A stretch of 64,000 nt of DNA from Bacteroidales bacterium UBA6445 (GTDB lineage Bacteria > Bacteroidota > Bacteroidia > Bacteroidales > UBA932): assembly GCA_002439585.1 (NCBI GenBank), contig DJOF01000018.1, positions 1 through 64,000 on the forward strand, written 5' to 3'. Numbering within the stretch: position 1 is the stretch's first letter; each line of letters opens with the position of its first letter. Of this stretch, positions 36,376-46,649 are shown in pieces. The position numbers and the translations under genes are program-made. Below the pieces are notes generated by a model that had not been told where the DNA came from, did no database searches, and saw nothing but the letters and a program-made list of their open reading frames with translations.

Positions 36376-39300
36376 ATGGTAAAGGCAGTCAAGCTTTCGC
36401 TGTTCAAGGTGTTTTGGGTTCTTTTTACCCTGACGGCTTTGAATCTCTTTGCCCCTGCTTTGGCTTTCGGCCAAAGTGACGGAGGTAGGGTCAGTGGTAC
36501 GATTACTGACAATACAGGACCTGTTGCAGGTGCTGCCGTAATGGTACAGGGAGGTACCGGCGGCGTGATTACAGACATGAACGGCTCATATACATTGACT
36601 GGTGTGAGACCCGGTGATGTGATCCTTGTCACCCTTCTTGGATATGAGGATCTTCTTCTTCCCTACAATGGGCAGGCCGTCCTTAATGGAGTCATGAAGG
36701 TATCGTCTGAGTTCCTGGATGAAGTTGTAGTTACAGCGCTCGGTATCAAGCGAGAAGAAAAGACCCTGGCATACAATATCCAGCAGGTCAATGCTGAGAA
36801 ACTCACAGCCGTGAAGGACGCAAACTTCGTGAATTCCCTCGTGGGCAAGGTTGCAGGCGTGCAGATCCAGTCCGGCGCAGGTGGCCCTGGGGCCTCTACC
36901 CGAGTGGTGATGCGAGGAATGAAATCCATAGAGAAGAATAATGCCGTACTCTATGTGATTGACGGAGTCCCGATGTACAACAAGAGTTTCGGCGGAGTCG
37001 GCGGCACAATGGCAGAGGCAGTCGGGTCCGAGGCAGTGGCGGATATAAATCCTGACGACATAGAGTCTGTGAATATGCTTACGGGACCTTCAGCCGCTGC
37101 TCTTTACGGCTCTGATGCGGCCAATGGCGTCATAATTATCAATACCAAAAGAGGTAAGGAAGGAAAGACCACGGTGACTGTAAGCAACAGCACGACTTTC
37201 TCTACAGTGTATATGCTGCCCGAGATGCAGAGTACCTACGGTTCAAGCTCGGGATACAGCAACTGGGGAGAGAAACTTCCTGAAGGATATAGCTATGACC
37301 CGCGTAAATTCTTCAATACCGGTACCAATGTGATCAATTCTGTGTCCCTGTCTACCGGTACCGGGCAGAATCAGACTTACATGTCGGCCTCGACTACCAA
37401 TACAACAGGAGTTGTTCCTGAAAGTACCTATGACAGATATAACTTTACTTTCCGCAATACTACTAAGTTTGCCAATGACAAGCTCATCCTTGATGCTGGA
37501 GCTAGTTTTATCATCCAGACAGACCACAACTTAGTATCACAGGGAACTTATTTCAATCCTCTTCCGGGACTTTATCTTTTCCCGAGAGGCGGTGATTTTG
37601 ACGAAGTCCGTATGTACGAGCGTTGGGATCCCATCAATGGACGCAATACACAGTATTGGCCTTATTCAGAAGGAGCACACAATATACAGAATCCTTATTG
37701 GGTGCAGAATCGCATTGACCGTGACATGAACAAGAGGCGTTATATGCTCAATGCTTCTCTTACATACAACGCTACCAAGTGGCTCAACATCGTGGGGCGT
37801 GTGCGTCTTGATGAGTCAACATACAAGCAGACGACCAAATATTACGCAGGGACCCTCACGACCTTTGCGGGTGAGAACGGTGGATACAAACTCGACAATA
37901 TGACCGACCGCTCTTTCTATGGAGACGTAATTGCCAATGTCAACAAGACATGGGGAGACTGGAGTCTTGTAGCCAATATCGGTGCTTCCATAAGCGACCA
38001 GCGCTATTATATGCAGAGAGCGGCGGGAGACTTGATTTTCCCCAATCATTTTGCCGCCAATAATCTCAATACCTCAGTCAACTACAAGGGAAATGAGGAA
38101 GGCTGGCACGACCAGACCCAGTCTATATTCGCCTCTGTAGAAGCAGGATGGAAGAATGCTATCTTCCTTACTCTTACCGGCCGTAATGATTGGGCGTCCC
38201 AACTTGCCTATACCTCGCGCAAGTCTTTCTTCTATCCTTCAGTAGGTGTCTCAGCCGTGATCTCAAGCCTGGTGGATATGCCGCAGTGGTTCTCTTTCCT
38301 TAAAGTGCGCGGCTCATTCTCTGAAGTGGCAACACCCTTCGATCGTTTTCTTTCCAACCCGAGCTATAAGTACAACGACCAGACACACAACTGGACCAAG
38401 AGCGACACTTATCCTGCATACGATCTTAAGCCTGAGGATACGCGTTCATGGGAGCTCGGTCTCAATATGAAATTCTTCAATTCTCTTAGTCTGGACGTGA
38501 CATACTATCGTTCGAATACATACCACCAGACTATTTATGCTCCGCTCTCTGCAGCGTCAGGATACAAGAATTTCGTTGCACAGACAGGTAATATACAGAA
38601 CCAAGGAATCGAGCTCGCTCTCGGGTATACCAACGAGTGGGATGGTTTCGGCTGGGACAGCGGATTTACATTTACATTCAATAACAATGAGATCAAGGAA
38701 CTTGCCCACGGAATCCCTGATCCTACAACAGGAGAGCCTGTAGATGTGACAGAGATCAACAAGGACTGGCTCGGTGCATCAAACGTGGCTCCGCGCGTGA
38801 TTTTGCGCGAAGGTGGTTCACTTTCGGATGTGTATGGACACCATGTGATTGCTCATGACTTGAACGGCAATGTCGACGTCGACAACAACGGCAATATCAA
38901 GATGAAGTCAGTAGAACCTTTCAAACTCGGTTCTTTGGCTCCCAAGGCCAATCTTGGTTGGAGCAATACTTTCAGCTACGCCGGAGTCTCCCTTGGAGTC
39001 GTGTTGTCGGCCCGCATCGGAGGCCTTGTATATTCTGCAACCCAGGGTATCCTTGACTATTATGGAGCATCCAAGGCTTCTGCTGATATAAGGGATGCCG
39101 GAGGTATCCCTGTCAACTACGGCCTTCTATCTGCCGAGAAATATTATAGCGGTATAAGTACTGCACAGGGAGGATATGCTGCATACTATATGTATGACGC
39201 TACAAATGTCCGTCTGCAGGAGCTTACTCTCAATTATACCTTACCGAGAAAATGGTTTAATGATAAGCTTGGACTAACGGTCGGCTTTGTCGCAAGGAAT

Positions 39301-39438
39301 CTTGCTATGATTTATTGCAAGGCGCCTTTTGATCCTGAACTCTCATCCGCTACCGGCAACAACTATTATCAGGGTGTAGACTATTTCATGCTTCCGAATA
39401 CGCGCAATTTCGGATTCAATGTCAAGATGCAGTTTTAA
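36376..39438 (+). CDS. SusC/RagA-family TonB-dependent outer-membrane transporter
   Basis: A 1020-residue outer-membrane receptor. It has a signal peptide (about residues 1-33), a carboxypeptidase-D-like regulatory domain (SGTITDNTGPVAGAAV onward), the SusC signature FLDEVVVTALGIKREEK (about residues 114-130), a plug domain with GMKSIEKNNAVLYVIDGVP, and a beta-barrel ending in the aromatic-terminated NVKMQF. Such proteins import oligosaccharides with a SusD lid. It is the first gene of a four-gene locus with GH18 and LamG proteins, so an N-glycan-derived ligand is inferred. No regulator (ECF sigma/anti-sigma or hybrid two-component) flanks it. Confidence 0.95.
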   Translation: MVKAVKLSLFKVFWVLFTLTALNLFAPALAFGQSDGGRVSGTITDNTGPVAGAAVMVQGGTGGVITDMNGSYTLTGVRPGDVILVTLLGYEDLLLPYNGQAVLNGVMKVSSEFLDEVVVTALGIKREEKTLAYNIQQVNAEKLTAVKDANFVNSLVGKVAGVQIQSGAGGPGASTRVVMRGMKSIEKNNAVLYVIDGVPMYNKSFGGVGGTMAEAVGSEAVADINPDDIESVNMLTGPSAAALYGSDAANGVIIINTKRGKEGKTTVTVSNSTTFSTVYMLPEMQSTYGSSSGYSNWGEKLPEGYSYDPRKFFNTGTNVINSVSLSTGTGQNQTYMSASTTNTTGVVPESTYDRYNFTFRNTTKFANDKLILDAGASFIIQTDHNLVSQGTYFNPLPGLYLFPRGGDFDEVRMYERWDPINGRNTQYWPYSEGAHNIQNPYWVQNRIDRDMNKRRYMLNASLTYNATKWLNIVGRVRLDESTYKQTTKYYAGTLTTFAGENGGYKLDNMTDRSFYGDVIANVNKTWGDWSLVANIGASISDQRYYMQRAAGDLIFPNHFAANNLNTSVNYKGNEEGWHDQTQSIFASVEAGWKNAIFLTLTGRNDWASQLAYTSRKSFFYPSVGVSAVISSLVDMPQWFSFLKVRGSFSEVATPFDRFLSNPSYKYNDQTHNWTKSDTYPAYDLKPEDTRSWELGLNMKFFNSLSLDVTYYRSNTYHQTIYAPLSAASGYKNFVAQTGNIQNQGIELALGYTNEWDGFGWDSGFTFTFNNNEIKELAHGIPDPTTGEPVDVTEINKDWLGASNVAPRVILREGGSLSDVYGHHVIAHDLNGNVDVDNNGNIKMKSVEPFKLGSLAPKANLGWSNTFSYAGVSLGVVLSARIGGLVYSATQGILDYYGASKASADIRDAGGIPVNYGLLSAEKYYSGISTAQGGYAAYYMYDATNVRLQELTLNYTLPRKWFNDKLGLTVGFVARNLAMIYCKAPFDPELSSATGNNYYQGVDYFMLPNTRNFGFNVKMQF

Positions 39439-39442
39439 TAGA

Positions 39443-39448
39443 AGGAGG
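39443..39448 (+). promoter_or_regulatory. Consensus Shine-Dalgarno AGGAGG before susD
   Basis: A perfect AGGAGG lies 8 bases before the SusD ATG. Most starts in this window have no such site, so it may serve to set SusD output relative to SusC. Confidence 0.6.
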
Positions 39449-39456
39449 AAAATCAT

Positions 39457-40959
39457 ATGAACAACAGATTCAGAATTCTTTCAGCCACTGTCCTCCTTTC
39501 CGTACTCGGAGGATGTACAGGCAACTTTGAAGACTACAATACCGATCCCTATGCTGTCAAGAGTGCAGATCCGGCCATTTTGATGCCGACCATGATAGAG
39601 GCTCTTATGTATGTGCAGCAGAATGATTCTCAGATGATTGATCAGATGGTCGGTACTCTCGGTGGTTATTTCACACTTTCCAACCGTTGGGGCGGACAGA
39701 ATTTCGACACTTTCAATGCGAGCGACAGCTGGAATGCAATACCATACGAGACTCCGTTCCTGGATATATATGCCAATTATTTCGAGATAGAGAAATATAC
39801 GAGTGGGTCGGGTCACTATTATGCAATCGCCACTCTGGTAAGGGCTGCGGCCATGCTTCGTGTTGCCGACTGTTATGGCCCTATTCCCTATAGCCAGGTG
39901 CAGGACGGCAAGATGTATGTCGCATACGATACCAACGAGGATGTGTACAAGAATATCATCGCAGACCTCAGAAGCGCTGCAGGTGTACTGTATTCCTATG
40001 CTATGGAGAATTCCGAGAAGCCTCTCGGAACTCAGGATGCTCTTTACGGTGGAGATTACCTCAAATGGGCAAAATTTGCCAACTCTCTGATAATGAGAAT
40101 GGCAATGCGTATGGGAAGCAAGGAGCAATTCCTTCTTGCATATGAGTCTCCTTATGGATTCATCAATACAAATGCTGACAATGCCATGATGGATCCCAAA
40201 GCTCAGCGCAACCCTTATGATCTTGCTTCTGAGAGCTGGGGAGACTTGAGGGCCAATGCTTCCATCGTTGACTATATGAACGGGTACAATGACCCCAGGC
40301 GGGCAAAATATTTCTCTCAGGTCGGAAGCCAATATATCGGCATGCGTTCGGGCAAAGCCGAGTTCGACAAATCTGTCGTCATCGGCAAATTCTCTATGAC
40401 CAATTTCGAAGAGACATCGAAGTTGCCTGTATTCGTGGCTGCCGAGACTCAGTTCCTGCTCGCTGAGGCTGCTCTCAACGGATGGATATCAGGGAATGCA
40501 GCTGACTACTACAAAGAAGGCATAAGGCTTTCAATGGAGCAGTGGGGCGTAACTTCAGGAGTCGATGCTTATATAGCCGATTCTCAATCAGTACCAGGTG
40601 ACCATATGAATGACCCTGCCGGTTTCCCCAATTATGACAGGGCAACGACTGTGAAGGTATCCTGGGATGCCGAGACAACGGATGAAAGTCATAGGGAGCA
40701 GATCATTACCCAGAAATGGATTGCCAACTACCCTATGGGTATCGAGGCATGGTCGGAATGGAGGCGTACTGGCTATCCTGAACTTACTCCTGCAATAGAC
40801 AACAAGTCCAGTATCCCTGATATGAGTCGCGGCATGCGCAGGCTTCGTTATTCGTTCAATGAGCCAAGACTCAATAAGGACAATTATCCGGCTGCCGTAC
40901 AGATGCTTGGCGGTGCCGACAATGAGGCAACTGACCTTTTCTGGGCAAAGAAGAATTAA
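39457..40959 (+). CDS. SusD/RagB-family surface lipoprotein
   Basis: A 500-residue outer-membrane lipoprotein that closes the SusC barrel and captures glycan. The lipobox is LGGC near residue 20. The fold is of the SusD-like type that carries long N-terminal motifs NFEDYNTDPYAV and RAAAMLRVADCYGPIPYSQ, with tetratricopeptide-type helices; the C-terminal half has AETQFLLAEAALNGW and EAWSEWRRTGYPEL, both diagnostic. It follows SusC by 18 bases with a consensus ribosome-binding site and precedes the GH18 gene by 6 bases. Confidence 0.95.
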   Translation: MNNRFRILSATVLLSVLGGCTGNFEDYNTDPYAVKSADPAILMPTMIEALMYVQQNDSQMIDQMVGTLGGYFTLSNRWGGQNFDTFNASDSWNAIPYETPFLDIYANYFEIEKYTSGSGHYYAIATLVRAAAMLRVADCYGPIPYSQVQDGKMYVAYDTNEDVYKNIIADLRSAAGVLYSYAMENSEKPLGTQDALYGGDYLKWAKFANSLIMRMAMRMGSKEQFLLAYESPYGFINTNADNAMMDPKAQRNPYDLASESWGDLRANASIVDYMNGYNDPRRAKYFSQVGSQYIGMRSGKAEFDKSVVIGKFSMTNFEETSKLPVFVAAETQFLLAEAALNGWISGNAADYYKEGIRLSMEQWGVTSGVDAYIADSQSVPGDHMNDPAGFPNYDRATTVKVSWDAETTDESHREQIITQKWIANYPMGIEAWSEWRRTGYPELTPAIDNKSSIPDMSRGMRRLRYSFNEPRLNKDNYPAAVQMLGGADNEATDLFWAKKN

Positions 40960-40965
40960 TTATTT

Positions 40966-42102
40966 ATGAGATTTGATATGAAAATAAATACATTGAAAGT
41001 CTGTGTCTCGGTGATGGCGGCAGTTCTTGCCCTACCTTCGTGTAGCGACTGGACGACGCCGGAGCCTGAAATCCACGACACCCCTCTTACCGAGATAGCA
41101 AAAGATGACGCCTACTATGCTGCCCTCAGGGCATACAAGGAAAGCGATCATTCCATAGCATTCGGCTGGTTCAGCGAGTGGGACGAAGGAAATGCTGCCA
41201 CGACAAATATGCTTCAGGCAGTTCCTGACTCAATGGACATTATCTCATTGTGGAACAGTTTTGAGCTTACTCCCAAGAAGCGGGCTGACCTTGAGTTTGT
41301 GACTAAGGTCAAGGGTACTAAAGTCCTGCTATGCTCATTTGTATCTGAGGTAGGTTGCTTGTTTACTCCCAAGGAGCATGCCGATGGCGGAGAGAAGCAG
41401 AAAGCCTACTGGGGTTGGGTAGACGGTGACGCCGAGGCAATCCACAATTCTATAATCAAGTGGACAAAGGCCGTTTCCGACTCTTTGTATGCAAACGGCT
41501 TCTGTGGTATCGATATAGATTATGAGCCTGGTGAATATGGAGGAAGCCTTTGCCGTAACTCCCAGTATTTTTCTTGGTTTGTTGAGGAGATGGGCAAATA
41601 CATCGGCCCGAAGTCTGGGACTGACAGGCTCTTTATACTTGACGGATATCTTGAAAGTATCCCCGAGCCGGCTAAACTTGGCGTTTATTTCGACTATTTT
41701 GTGACACAGGCCTACAGTTGGGGTAGCACTATGTCGGATTCAAGTCTTGAGGGGCGTCTCAGTAGATACTACAATGTTTATTCTTCTATATATTCTCTGG
41801 AAGAATTTACCAACCGTCTTGTGGTTACGGAAAATCTCGAATCGGCTCTTGACTGTCTTGCTGGAGGTTATTTGTGGAGAGATGACGATGGATCGCTTCT
41901 TGACCGGAATAAATTCCCAGGTCTTCTCGGATATGCAAGCTGGCAACCTGACAACGGATTCCGCAAAGGAGGTTTCGGAGCATTCCGTTTCTCCAACGAG
42001 AAAATCAATAATCCTCGCTATAAATGGATGCGCAAGGCAATTCAGCAACAGAATCCTGCTCCAGGCTACACAGTACTTAAAAAAGAAGACTGTCACCAGT
42101 AA
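40966..42102 (+). CDS. GH18-family endo-beta-N-acetylglucosaminidase-like lipoprotein
   Basis: A 378-residue lipoprotein (lipobox ALPSC; ATG 40978 is an equally good start). The GH18 barrel is recognised from SIAFGWFSEWDEG, VLLCSFVSEVG and the catalytic strand GIDIDYEPG, with Glu187 as proton donor and Asp183/Asp185 before it. The first Asp of the usual DxxDxDxE motif is replaced by Cys180. YFVTQAYSWG supplies the Tyr expected near the substrate. GH18 enzymes next to SusC/SusD and DUF1735-LamG proteins cut the chitobiose core of N-glycans, so release of high-mannose or complex glycans at the cell surface is inferred. Confidence 0.88.
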   Translation: MRFDMKINTLKVCVSVMAAVLALPSCSDWTTPEPEIHDTPLTEIAKDDAYYAALRAYKESDHSIAFGWFSEWDEGNAATTNMLQAVPDSMDIISLWNSFELTPKKRADLEFVTKVKGTKVLLCSFVSEVGCLFTPKEHADGGEKQKAYWGWVDGDAEAIHNSIIKWTKAVSDSLYANGFCGIDIDYEPGEYGGSLCRNSQYFSWFVEEMGKYIGPKSGTDRLFILDGYLESIPEPAKLGVYFDYFVTQAYSWGSTMSDSSLEGRLSRYYNVYSSIYSLEEFTNRLVVTENLESALDCLAGGYLWRDDDGSLLDRNKFPGLLGYASWQPDNGFRKGGFGAFRFSNEKINNPRYKWMRKAIQQQNPAPGYTVLKKEDCHQ

Positions 42103-42113
42103 TACAAGAAACT

Positions 42114-43355
42114 ATGAATATGAAAAATATATTTGAAATGCTCCTGCTCGCCTCGGCCGCTTTGTGTGCCTTCGGGTGTGACAATGCCGAGTACGGAGAA
42201 GGAGGCAAAGAAGGCGACAAACTTGGCGTACATGCTTTCTTTGCAGAGAGTATCAACAACTCCGGAATAGCAAGCTCTACTATCAAACTGACTGTGAATG
42301 AAGGCGCGAAAGTGGTACTGACTCCTTCTCTGACTGGCAAGGCTGACTCTGACTGCTCTTTCAAACTCGAAATAGACGAGACTGTTCTTGATGCATACAA
42401 TGCTGCTGAAGGTACGGGATACCAGATTTTTGACGAGAATTTTGTGGACTTGGGCGGTGAGATAACCATCAAAGCCGGTGAATATTCTGCAGGAGCGATC
42501 GTGATATCGTTCGACAAGATCCCAGCATCCCTCTCCGGCCTTCCGATTGCATTGCCGGTAAGGCTTCAAAAGATTGGCGGTGATGTCGAGACTACAGCCA
42601 AGACCTCGTGCTATGTCTTCATCATCACCTCCCCCATGGTCAATGACATCGCACAGTTCAATGGTGCGGCAGGATTGTGGGTAAATGATTTTGAGCAGAC
42701 TTTCAGTGCGTTTACAATCGAGATGCGCATTCAGGTGGCCAATACTTACAACAGGAACAGGGACATCTTCTGTACCGTGAATGATGGCGAACTTATGTTC
42801 CGCTTTGAGGATCCGCAAAGCAGTACCAGTACTGACCCTGCCCATTCGCTCGTGCAATTCCAGGGTGTAGGAGACTATCTCAACCCCTCATCCGGATGTC
42901 ATATCAATGTCAACAAATGGCAGCACTATGCCGTTACTTATGACGGGAACAAGATCGCTATCTATGTCAATGGTGTATTTGCCGGGGATAAGGCCATCAC
43001 ATCAAAAGTCGTGAAGGATGGATATTTCAAATACCTCACTTACGGTGGTATAGGCGGCTCTAACGGCACTTGGGCTCCTGGTGACAGTTGGTGGATAGGC
43101 TGCAATATTATGGTGACAGAATGCCGTATCTGGTCTGTGGCCAGGACAGCAGACCAGATTGCCAAGAATATGCAGTCGGTAGTGCCTGATACTAAGGGTC
43201 TTGAAGGCTACTGGAGGGTAAGCAAGTCGACTTATGATGAAGAGAAAAAGGAGTTTGCTGACCTGACAGGCAAGGGACATCCGATGACTACCTCCAAGTC
43301 CTTCGTTTGGAATGAGAACATCTCTACTGAAGACGAGGCGACTCCTTGGAAGTAA
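42114..43355 (+). CDS. DUF1735 - LamG (concanavalin-like) surface lipoprotein
   Basis: A 413-residue lipoprotein with lipobox CAFGC. An N-terminal DUF1735 domain (about residues 40-165: VVLTPSLTG, FKLEIDETVLDAYNAAEGTGY) is followed by a LamG/concanavalin-A-like domain (about residues 185-400) containing FTIEMRIQV, the WQHYAVTYDGNKIAIYVNG core and ECRIWSVARTADQI. It is probably a surface glycan-binding protein helping SusD to hold N-glycan substrate; no catalytic residues are evident. It is the last gene of the locus and is followed by a terminator. Confidence 0.9.
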   Translation: MNMKNIFEMLLLASAALCAFGCDNAEYGEGGKEGDKLGVHAFFAESINNSGIASSTIKLTVNEGAKVVLTPSLTGKADSDCSFKLEIDETVLDAYNAAEGTGYQIFDENFVDLGGEITIKAGEYSAGAIVISFDKIPASLSGLPIALPVRLQKIGGDVETTAKTSCYVFIITSPMVNDIAQFNGAAGLWVNDFEQTFSAFTIEMRIQVANTYNRNRDIFCTVNDGELMFRFEDPQSSTSTDPAHSLVQFQGVGDYLNPSSGCHINVNKWQHYAVTYDGNKIAIYVNGVFAGDKAITSKVVKDGYFKYLTYGGIGGSNGTWAPGDSWWIGCNIMVTECRIWSVARTADQIAKNMQSVVPDTKGLEGYWRVSKSTYDEEKKEFADLTGKGHPMTTSKSFVWNENISTEDEATPWK

Positions 43356-43383
43356 GATCTGTTTGAATGGACATCGTTAATTG

Positions 43384-43418
43384 CAGGGCGGCAGATTATT
43401 TTGCTGCCCTGTTTTGTA
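43384..43418 (+). terminator. Rho-independent terminator of the SusCD locus
   Basis: CAGGGCGGCAG and TTGCTGCCCTG form an 11-bp stem with G-U pairs and a 6-base loop, followed by TTTTGTATT. It lies 28 bases after the LamG stop. Confidence 0.85.
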
Positions 43419-43531
43419 TTGTGCAGGTATTTATCCCTTCTTGATTTGTTCCGACTTTCATCTTGCCAAGTCCGCCCGCGTCTTATATTTAAGCGTCACA
43501 AGACTATTTATTGAATCTGATATGCATGCAA

Positions 43532-43566
43532 ATGGGGAAGGCACACTTGCGTAATGCCTTCCCCAT
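43532..43566. terminator. Hairpin between convergent operons (pnp side)
   Basis: A perfect 12-bp stem, ATGGGGAAGGCA and TGCCTTCCCCAT, with an 11-base loop lies 28 bases beyond the pnp stop. The T-run on the pnp strand is short, so it may act as a 3' stabiliser or a weak terminator. Confidence 0.6.
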
Positions 43567-43594
43567 CTACATATTAAAATAATATTATTTCCGA

Positions 43595-45985
43595 CTAGAA
43601 GATCTCCTCGTTGGTGTCGTCCTCAGACACGTTGAAGTCAGGAGTGTCATAGGAACTGTTGGAGTTGTCCTGTGCAGACTGCTCTTCTTTCTTGGGGCCG
43701 TAAGGTTTTCTGCGGTCGTCCCTGAATCCTCTTCTGTCATCATGACGCCTGTCATCTCTCGGACCTCTGCGGTCATCGCGTCCGCCTCTCCGCTCGTCCC
43801 TTGGCCCTCTACGATCATCTCTCTGCGGCCTTGGACGTCTCTCCGGCTCTACATATCCTTCAGGCTTCTCTTGAAGAGCCCTCATTGACAGCCTCATCTT
43901 GCCGGTCTTCTCGTCTATCTCGAGAAGCTTGACGTCTACTTCATCACCGACTTTGAGCACGTCAGCTACATTCTCGGTCTTGTTCCAAGCTATCTCCGAT
44001 ACGTGAAGCAGGCCTTCTTTGCCGGGAAGGATCTCCACGAAGGCACCGAAGTCAAGGATCGATACAACTTTTCCGTGGTAAGTCTTGCCGACTTCAGGCA
44101 CAGCGCAGATGCCTTCTATCCATGCAAGAGCCTTATCGAGGGAAGCCTTGTCGGTGCTGAATATATCCACAATACCCTTGCCCCTCTCGGAGTCCTCGGT
44201 GATTGTGATAGTGGTGCCGGTCTCTTTCTGGATTTTCTGGATAGTCTCTCCTCCCTTTCCGATGACAGTACCGATAAAGTCTGATGCTATCTCGATCTGT
44301 CTGAGGCGAGGTACGAAAGGCTTGTAGTCAGCGCGTGGTTCGCTAATACACTTCATCATCTCACCCATTATATGGAGACGTCCCTGACGTGCCTGCTCAA
44401 GAGCTTTTGCAAGTACATCATAAGACAAGCCGTCAACCTTGATATCCATCTGAGTCGCAGTGATGCCGTCCTTTGTACCTGTCACTTTGAAGTCCATGTC
44501 CCCGAGATGATCCTCGTCTCCAAGAATGTCGGTGAGGATTGCGTATCTCTCATTGGGTCTGTCCTTATCAGTGATAAGTCCCATTGCTACTCCGGCAACA
44601 GGCTTGCGTATCTGTACACCTGCATCCATAAGCGCGAGGCAGCCTCCGCATACAGAAGCCATCGAAGATGAACCATTTGACTCGAGGATATCGGATACTA
44701 CACGGATGGCGTAAGGATTTTCCGGAGCCATTGGTATTACAGGCTTTAGAGCCCTCATCGCAAGGTTGCCGTGTCCGATCTCGCGTCTGCCTACTCCTCT
44801 CTGAGCCTTTGCTTCTCCGGTTGCGAAAGGAGGGAAGTTGTAGTGTAGTACAAATTGCTGAGTAGACTGGATAAGTACTTCATCCATCTCCTTCATGTCA
44901 AGTTTGGTACCCAGAGTGACACTGGCAAGTGCTTGAGTCTCTCCACGCGTGAATATGGCTGAGCCGTGGGCACAAGGAAGATAGCCAACTTCGCACCATA
45001 TAGGTCTTACCTGAGTGGTGCTACGGCCATCAAGACGGATTCCTTCATCGAGGATCATGTTCCTCATGGCAGCCTTCTCCTCATTGTTGTAGTACCTGTT
45101 GACCATAGCGGCCTTGGCCTCCTGATCTTCTTCGGACAGGGTTGCAAGGAAGTCTTCCTTTATCTTTTCGAAGCCTTCAGAACGCTCGTGCTTAGGTTTC
45201 GCTGATTTGGCAAGGGCATAGCACTTGTCATAGCAGAAATCGTGTACGGCTTTCTTTAGCTCCTCGTCCTCTTCATCGTGGGGATAGTCTCTCTTTACAT
45301 CCTTGCCGAGCTCCTTGTTCAGCTCTATCTGGACAGCGCAGTGCTTGCGTATCTCTTCGTGGGCAAACTTGATGGCATCGAGCATATCCTGCTCGCTTAC
45401 CTCATTCATCTCGCCCTCTACCATCATGATATTGTCGTAAGTGGCTGCTACCATGAGGTCAAGGTCTGCATTTGCCATCTCGCTGAAAGGAGGGTTGATC
45501 TTAAATTCACCGCCTATACGTGCTACTCTTACCTCTGAGATAGGTCCCTCAAAAGGAATGTCGCTGCAAGCAAGGGCTGCAGATGCGGCAAGTCCTGCAA
45601 GAGCATCGGGCTGAGTGTCACCGTCTGCTGAGATGAGGTTGACATTTACAAATACCTCAAGATGGAAATCCTCTGGGAACAAAGGCCTGAGAGCCCTGTC
45701 CACGAGCCTCGATATGAGGATCTCATAGTCAGACGCCTTTCCCTCCCTCTTCATGAAACCTCCGGGAAATCTTCCCGCTGAGTAGAATTTCTCCTTGTAG
45801 TCTACCTGGAGAGGCATGAAATCAGTGCCTTCCTTTACTTCTTTTGCACATGTGACTGTGGCAAGCAACATTGTGCCTCCCAATCTCACGACGGCCGACC
45901 CGTCTGCCTGTTTGGCCAACTTGCCGGTCTCGATCTCGATTACCCGACCGTCGGATAGCTCGATTTTCTTGTTGATAACGTTCAT
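43595..45985 (-). CDS. pnp: Polynucleotide phosphorylase with charged Arg-rich tail
   Basis: A 796-residue 3'-5' exoribonuclease. Two RNase PH domains ([12 protein letters not shown] in the first; [13 protein letters not shown] and the [16 protein letters not shown] active-site region in the second) are followed by a KH domain ([16 protein letters not shown], about residues 566-581) and an S1 domain (about 630-700). The last 80 residues are a low-complexity tail of repeated [13 protein letters not shown] units ending in an acidic stretch, longer than in well-known enzymes. The gene follows rpsO with a terminator between, the classic rpsO-pnp order. Confidence 0.97.
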   Translation of the reverse strand: MNVINKKIELSDGRVIEIETGKLAKQADGSAVVRLGGTMLLATVTCAKEVKEGTDFMPLQVDYKEKFYSAGRFPGGFMKREGKASDYEILISRLVDRALRPLFPEDFHLEVFVNVNLISADGDTQPDALAGLAASAALACSDIPFEGPISEVRVARIGGEFKINPPFSEMANADLDLMVAATYDNIMMVEGEMNEVSEQDMLDAIKFAHEEIRKHCAVQIELNKELGKDVKRDYPHDEEDEELKKAVHDFCYDKCYALAKSAKPKHERSEGFEKIKEDFLATLSEEDQEAKAAMVNRYYNNEEKAAMRNMILDEGIRLDGRSTTQVRPIWCEVGYLPCAHGSAIFTRGETQALASVTLGTKLDMKEMDEVLIQSTQQFVLHYNFPPFATGEAKAQRGVGRREIGHGNLAMRALKPVIPMAPENPYAIRVVSDILESNGSSSMASVCGGCLALMDAGVQIRKPVAGVAMGLITDKDRPNERYAILTDILGDEDHLGDMDFKVTGTKDGITATQMDIKVDGLSYDVLAKALEQARQGRLHIMGEMMKCISEPRADYKPFVPRLRQIEIASDFIGTVIGKGGETIQKIQKETGTTITITEDSERGKGIVDIFSTDKASLDKALAWIEGICAVPEVGKTYHGKVVSILDFGAFVEILPGKEGLLHVSEIAWNKTENVADVLKVGDEVDVKLLEIDEKTGKMRLSMRALQEKPEGYVEPERRPRPQRDDRRGPRDERRGGRDDRRGPRDDRRHDDRRGFRDDRRKPYGPKKEEQSAQDNSNSSYDTPDFNVSEDDTNEEIF

Positions 45986-46103
45986 TAGTGGTTTCCGGAC
46001 CTGCCTTCCCCTATGGAAGTGTATTTTGTTTCATATATTGGACTGCACCGCCGCAGGTCAGTTAATTAAGCGGGGCAGCTTTGACTTTTGACAGCCAATA
46101 CAA

Positions 46104-46148
46104 ATAGCAAAAAGGACTGTGCCTGAAATCAGCGTTTCGGCACAGCCC
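46104..46148 (-). terminator. Rho-independent terminator of rpsO
   Basis: On the minus strand, GGCTGTGCC and GGCACAGTCC pair across a loop of about 15 bases, and the stem is followed by TTTTTGC. It lies between rpsO and pnp, so pnp expression would need read-through or its own promoter. Confidence 0.8.
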
Positions 46149-46166
46149 CAGTTTGTTTCCTATCGG

Positions 46167-46442
46167 TTATCGGCGGAGACCAAGCTCCTTTACGATATTT
46201 CTGTATCTCTCGATATCAATCCTCTGGAGGTAATCCAGCAACTGACGTCTTTTACCTACGAGTTTGAGAAGTGAACGGCGTGTTACAACGTCCTTTTTGT
46301 TCTTCTTCACATGCTCTGTGAGGTGATTGATACGGTAGGAAAATAGAGCTACTTGACTCTCAGGAGAGCCGGTGTCCTTATTAGACTTCCCGTACTTCGC
46401 GAAAATCTCCTGCTTCTTTTCAGCTTCCAAATACTCAGCCAT
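46167..46442 (-). CDS. rpsO: 30S ribosomal protein S15
   Basis: A 91-residue ribosomal protein that binds the central domain of 16S rRNA. The family signature is intact: [21 protein letters not shown] (TGSPESQVA is near-universal) and [19 protein letters not shown]. Length is normal. It is transcribed toward pnp from a -7 box at 46501-46508, with a second box further upstream at 46650-46657. Confidence 0.98.
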   Translation of the reverse strand: MAEYLEAEKKQEIFAKYGKSNKDTGSPESQVALFSYRINHLTEHVKKNKKDVVTRRSLLKLVGKRRQLLDYLQRIDIERYRNIVKELGLRR

Positions 46443-46500
46443 TTCGCAAAAAATTTTGTTTAAATTGTTTATCTTTTATCCCTCACGGACAAAACGGTTG

Positions 46501-46508
46501 CAAAGTTA
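46501..46508 (-). promoter_or_regulatory. Promoter -7 box TAACTTTG upstream of rpsO
   Basis: A TAnnTTTG match on the minus strand, 59 bases before the rpsO start; CTTG sits at the -33 position with a 19-base spacer. Confidence 0.6.
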
Positions 46509-46649
46509 GTCATAAATTCCGACCTGGCAAGGACTTTTGTTATAAATACGAAGAAAATTCTCTTCTGCCGGTATCTCTGCAGTCAACTTCGTTGCTTCGT
46601 TCATAACCAGTCTCTTCTGCTGCACAAGGTGGTGCAGGTTTTCCGGCTG

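Noticed and set aside
39481..40332. 283-codon minus-strand open frame opposite susD
   Set aside because: Antisense to a confident SusD gene; composition is Cys/His/Ile-rich like other shadows and no motif is seen.
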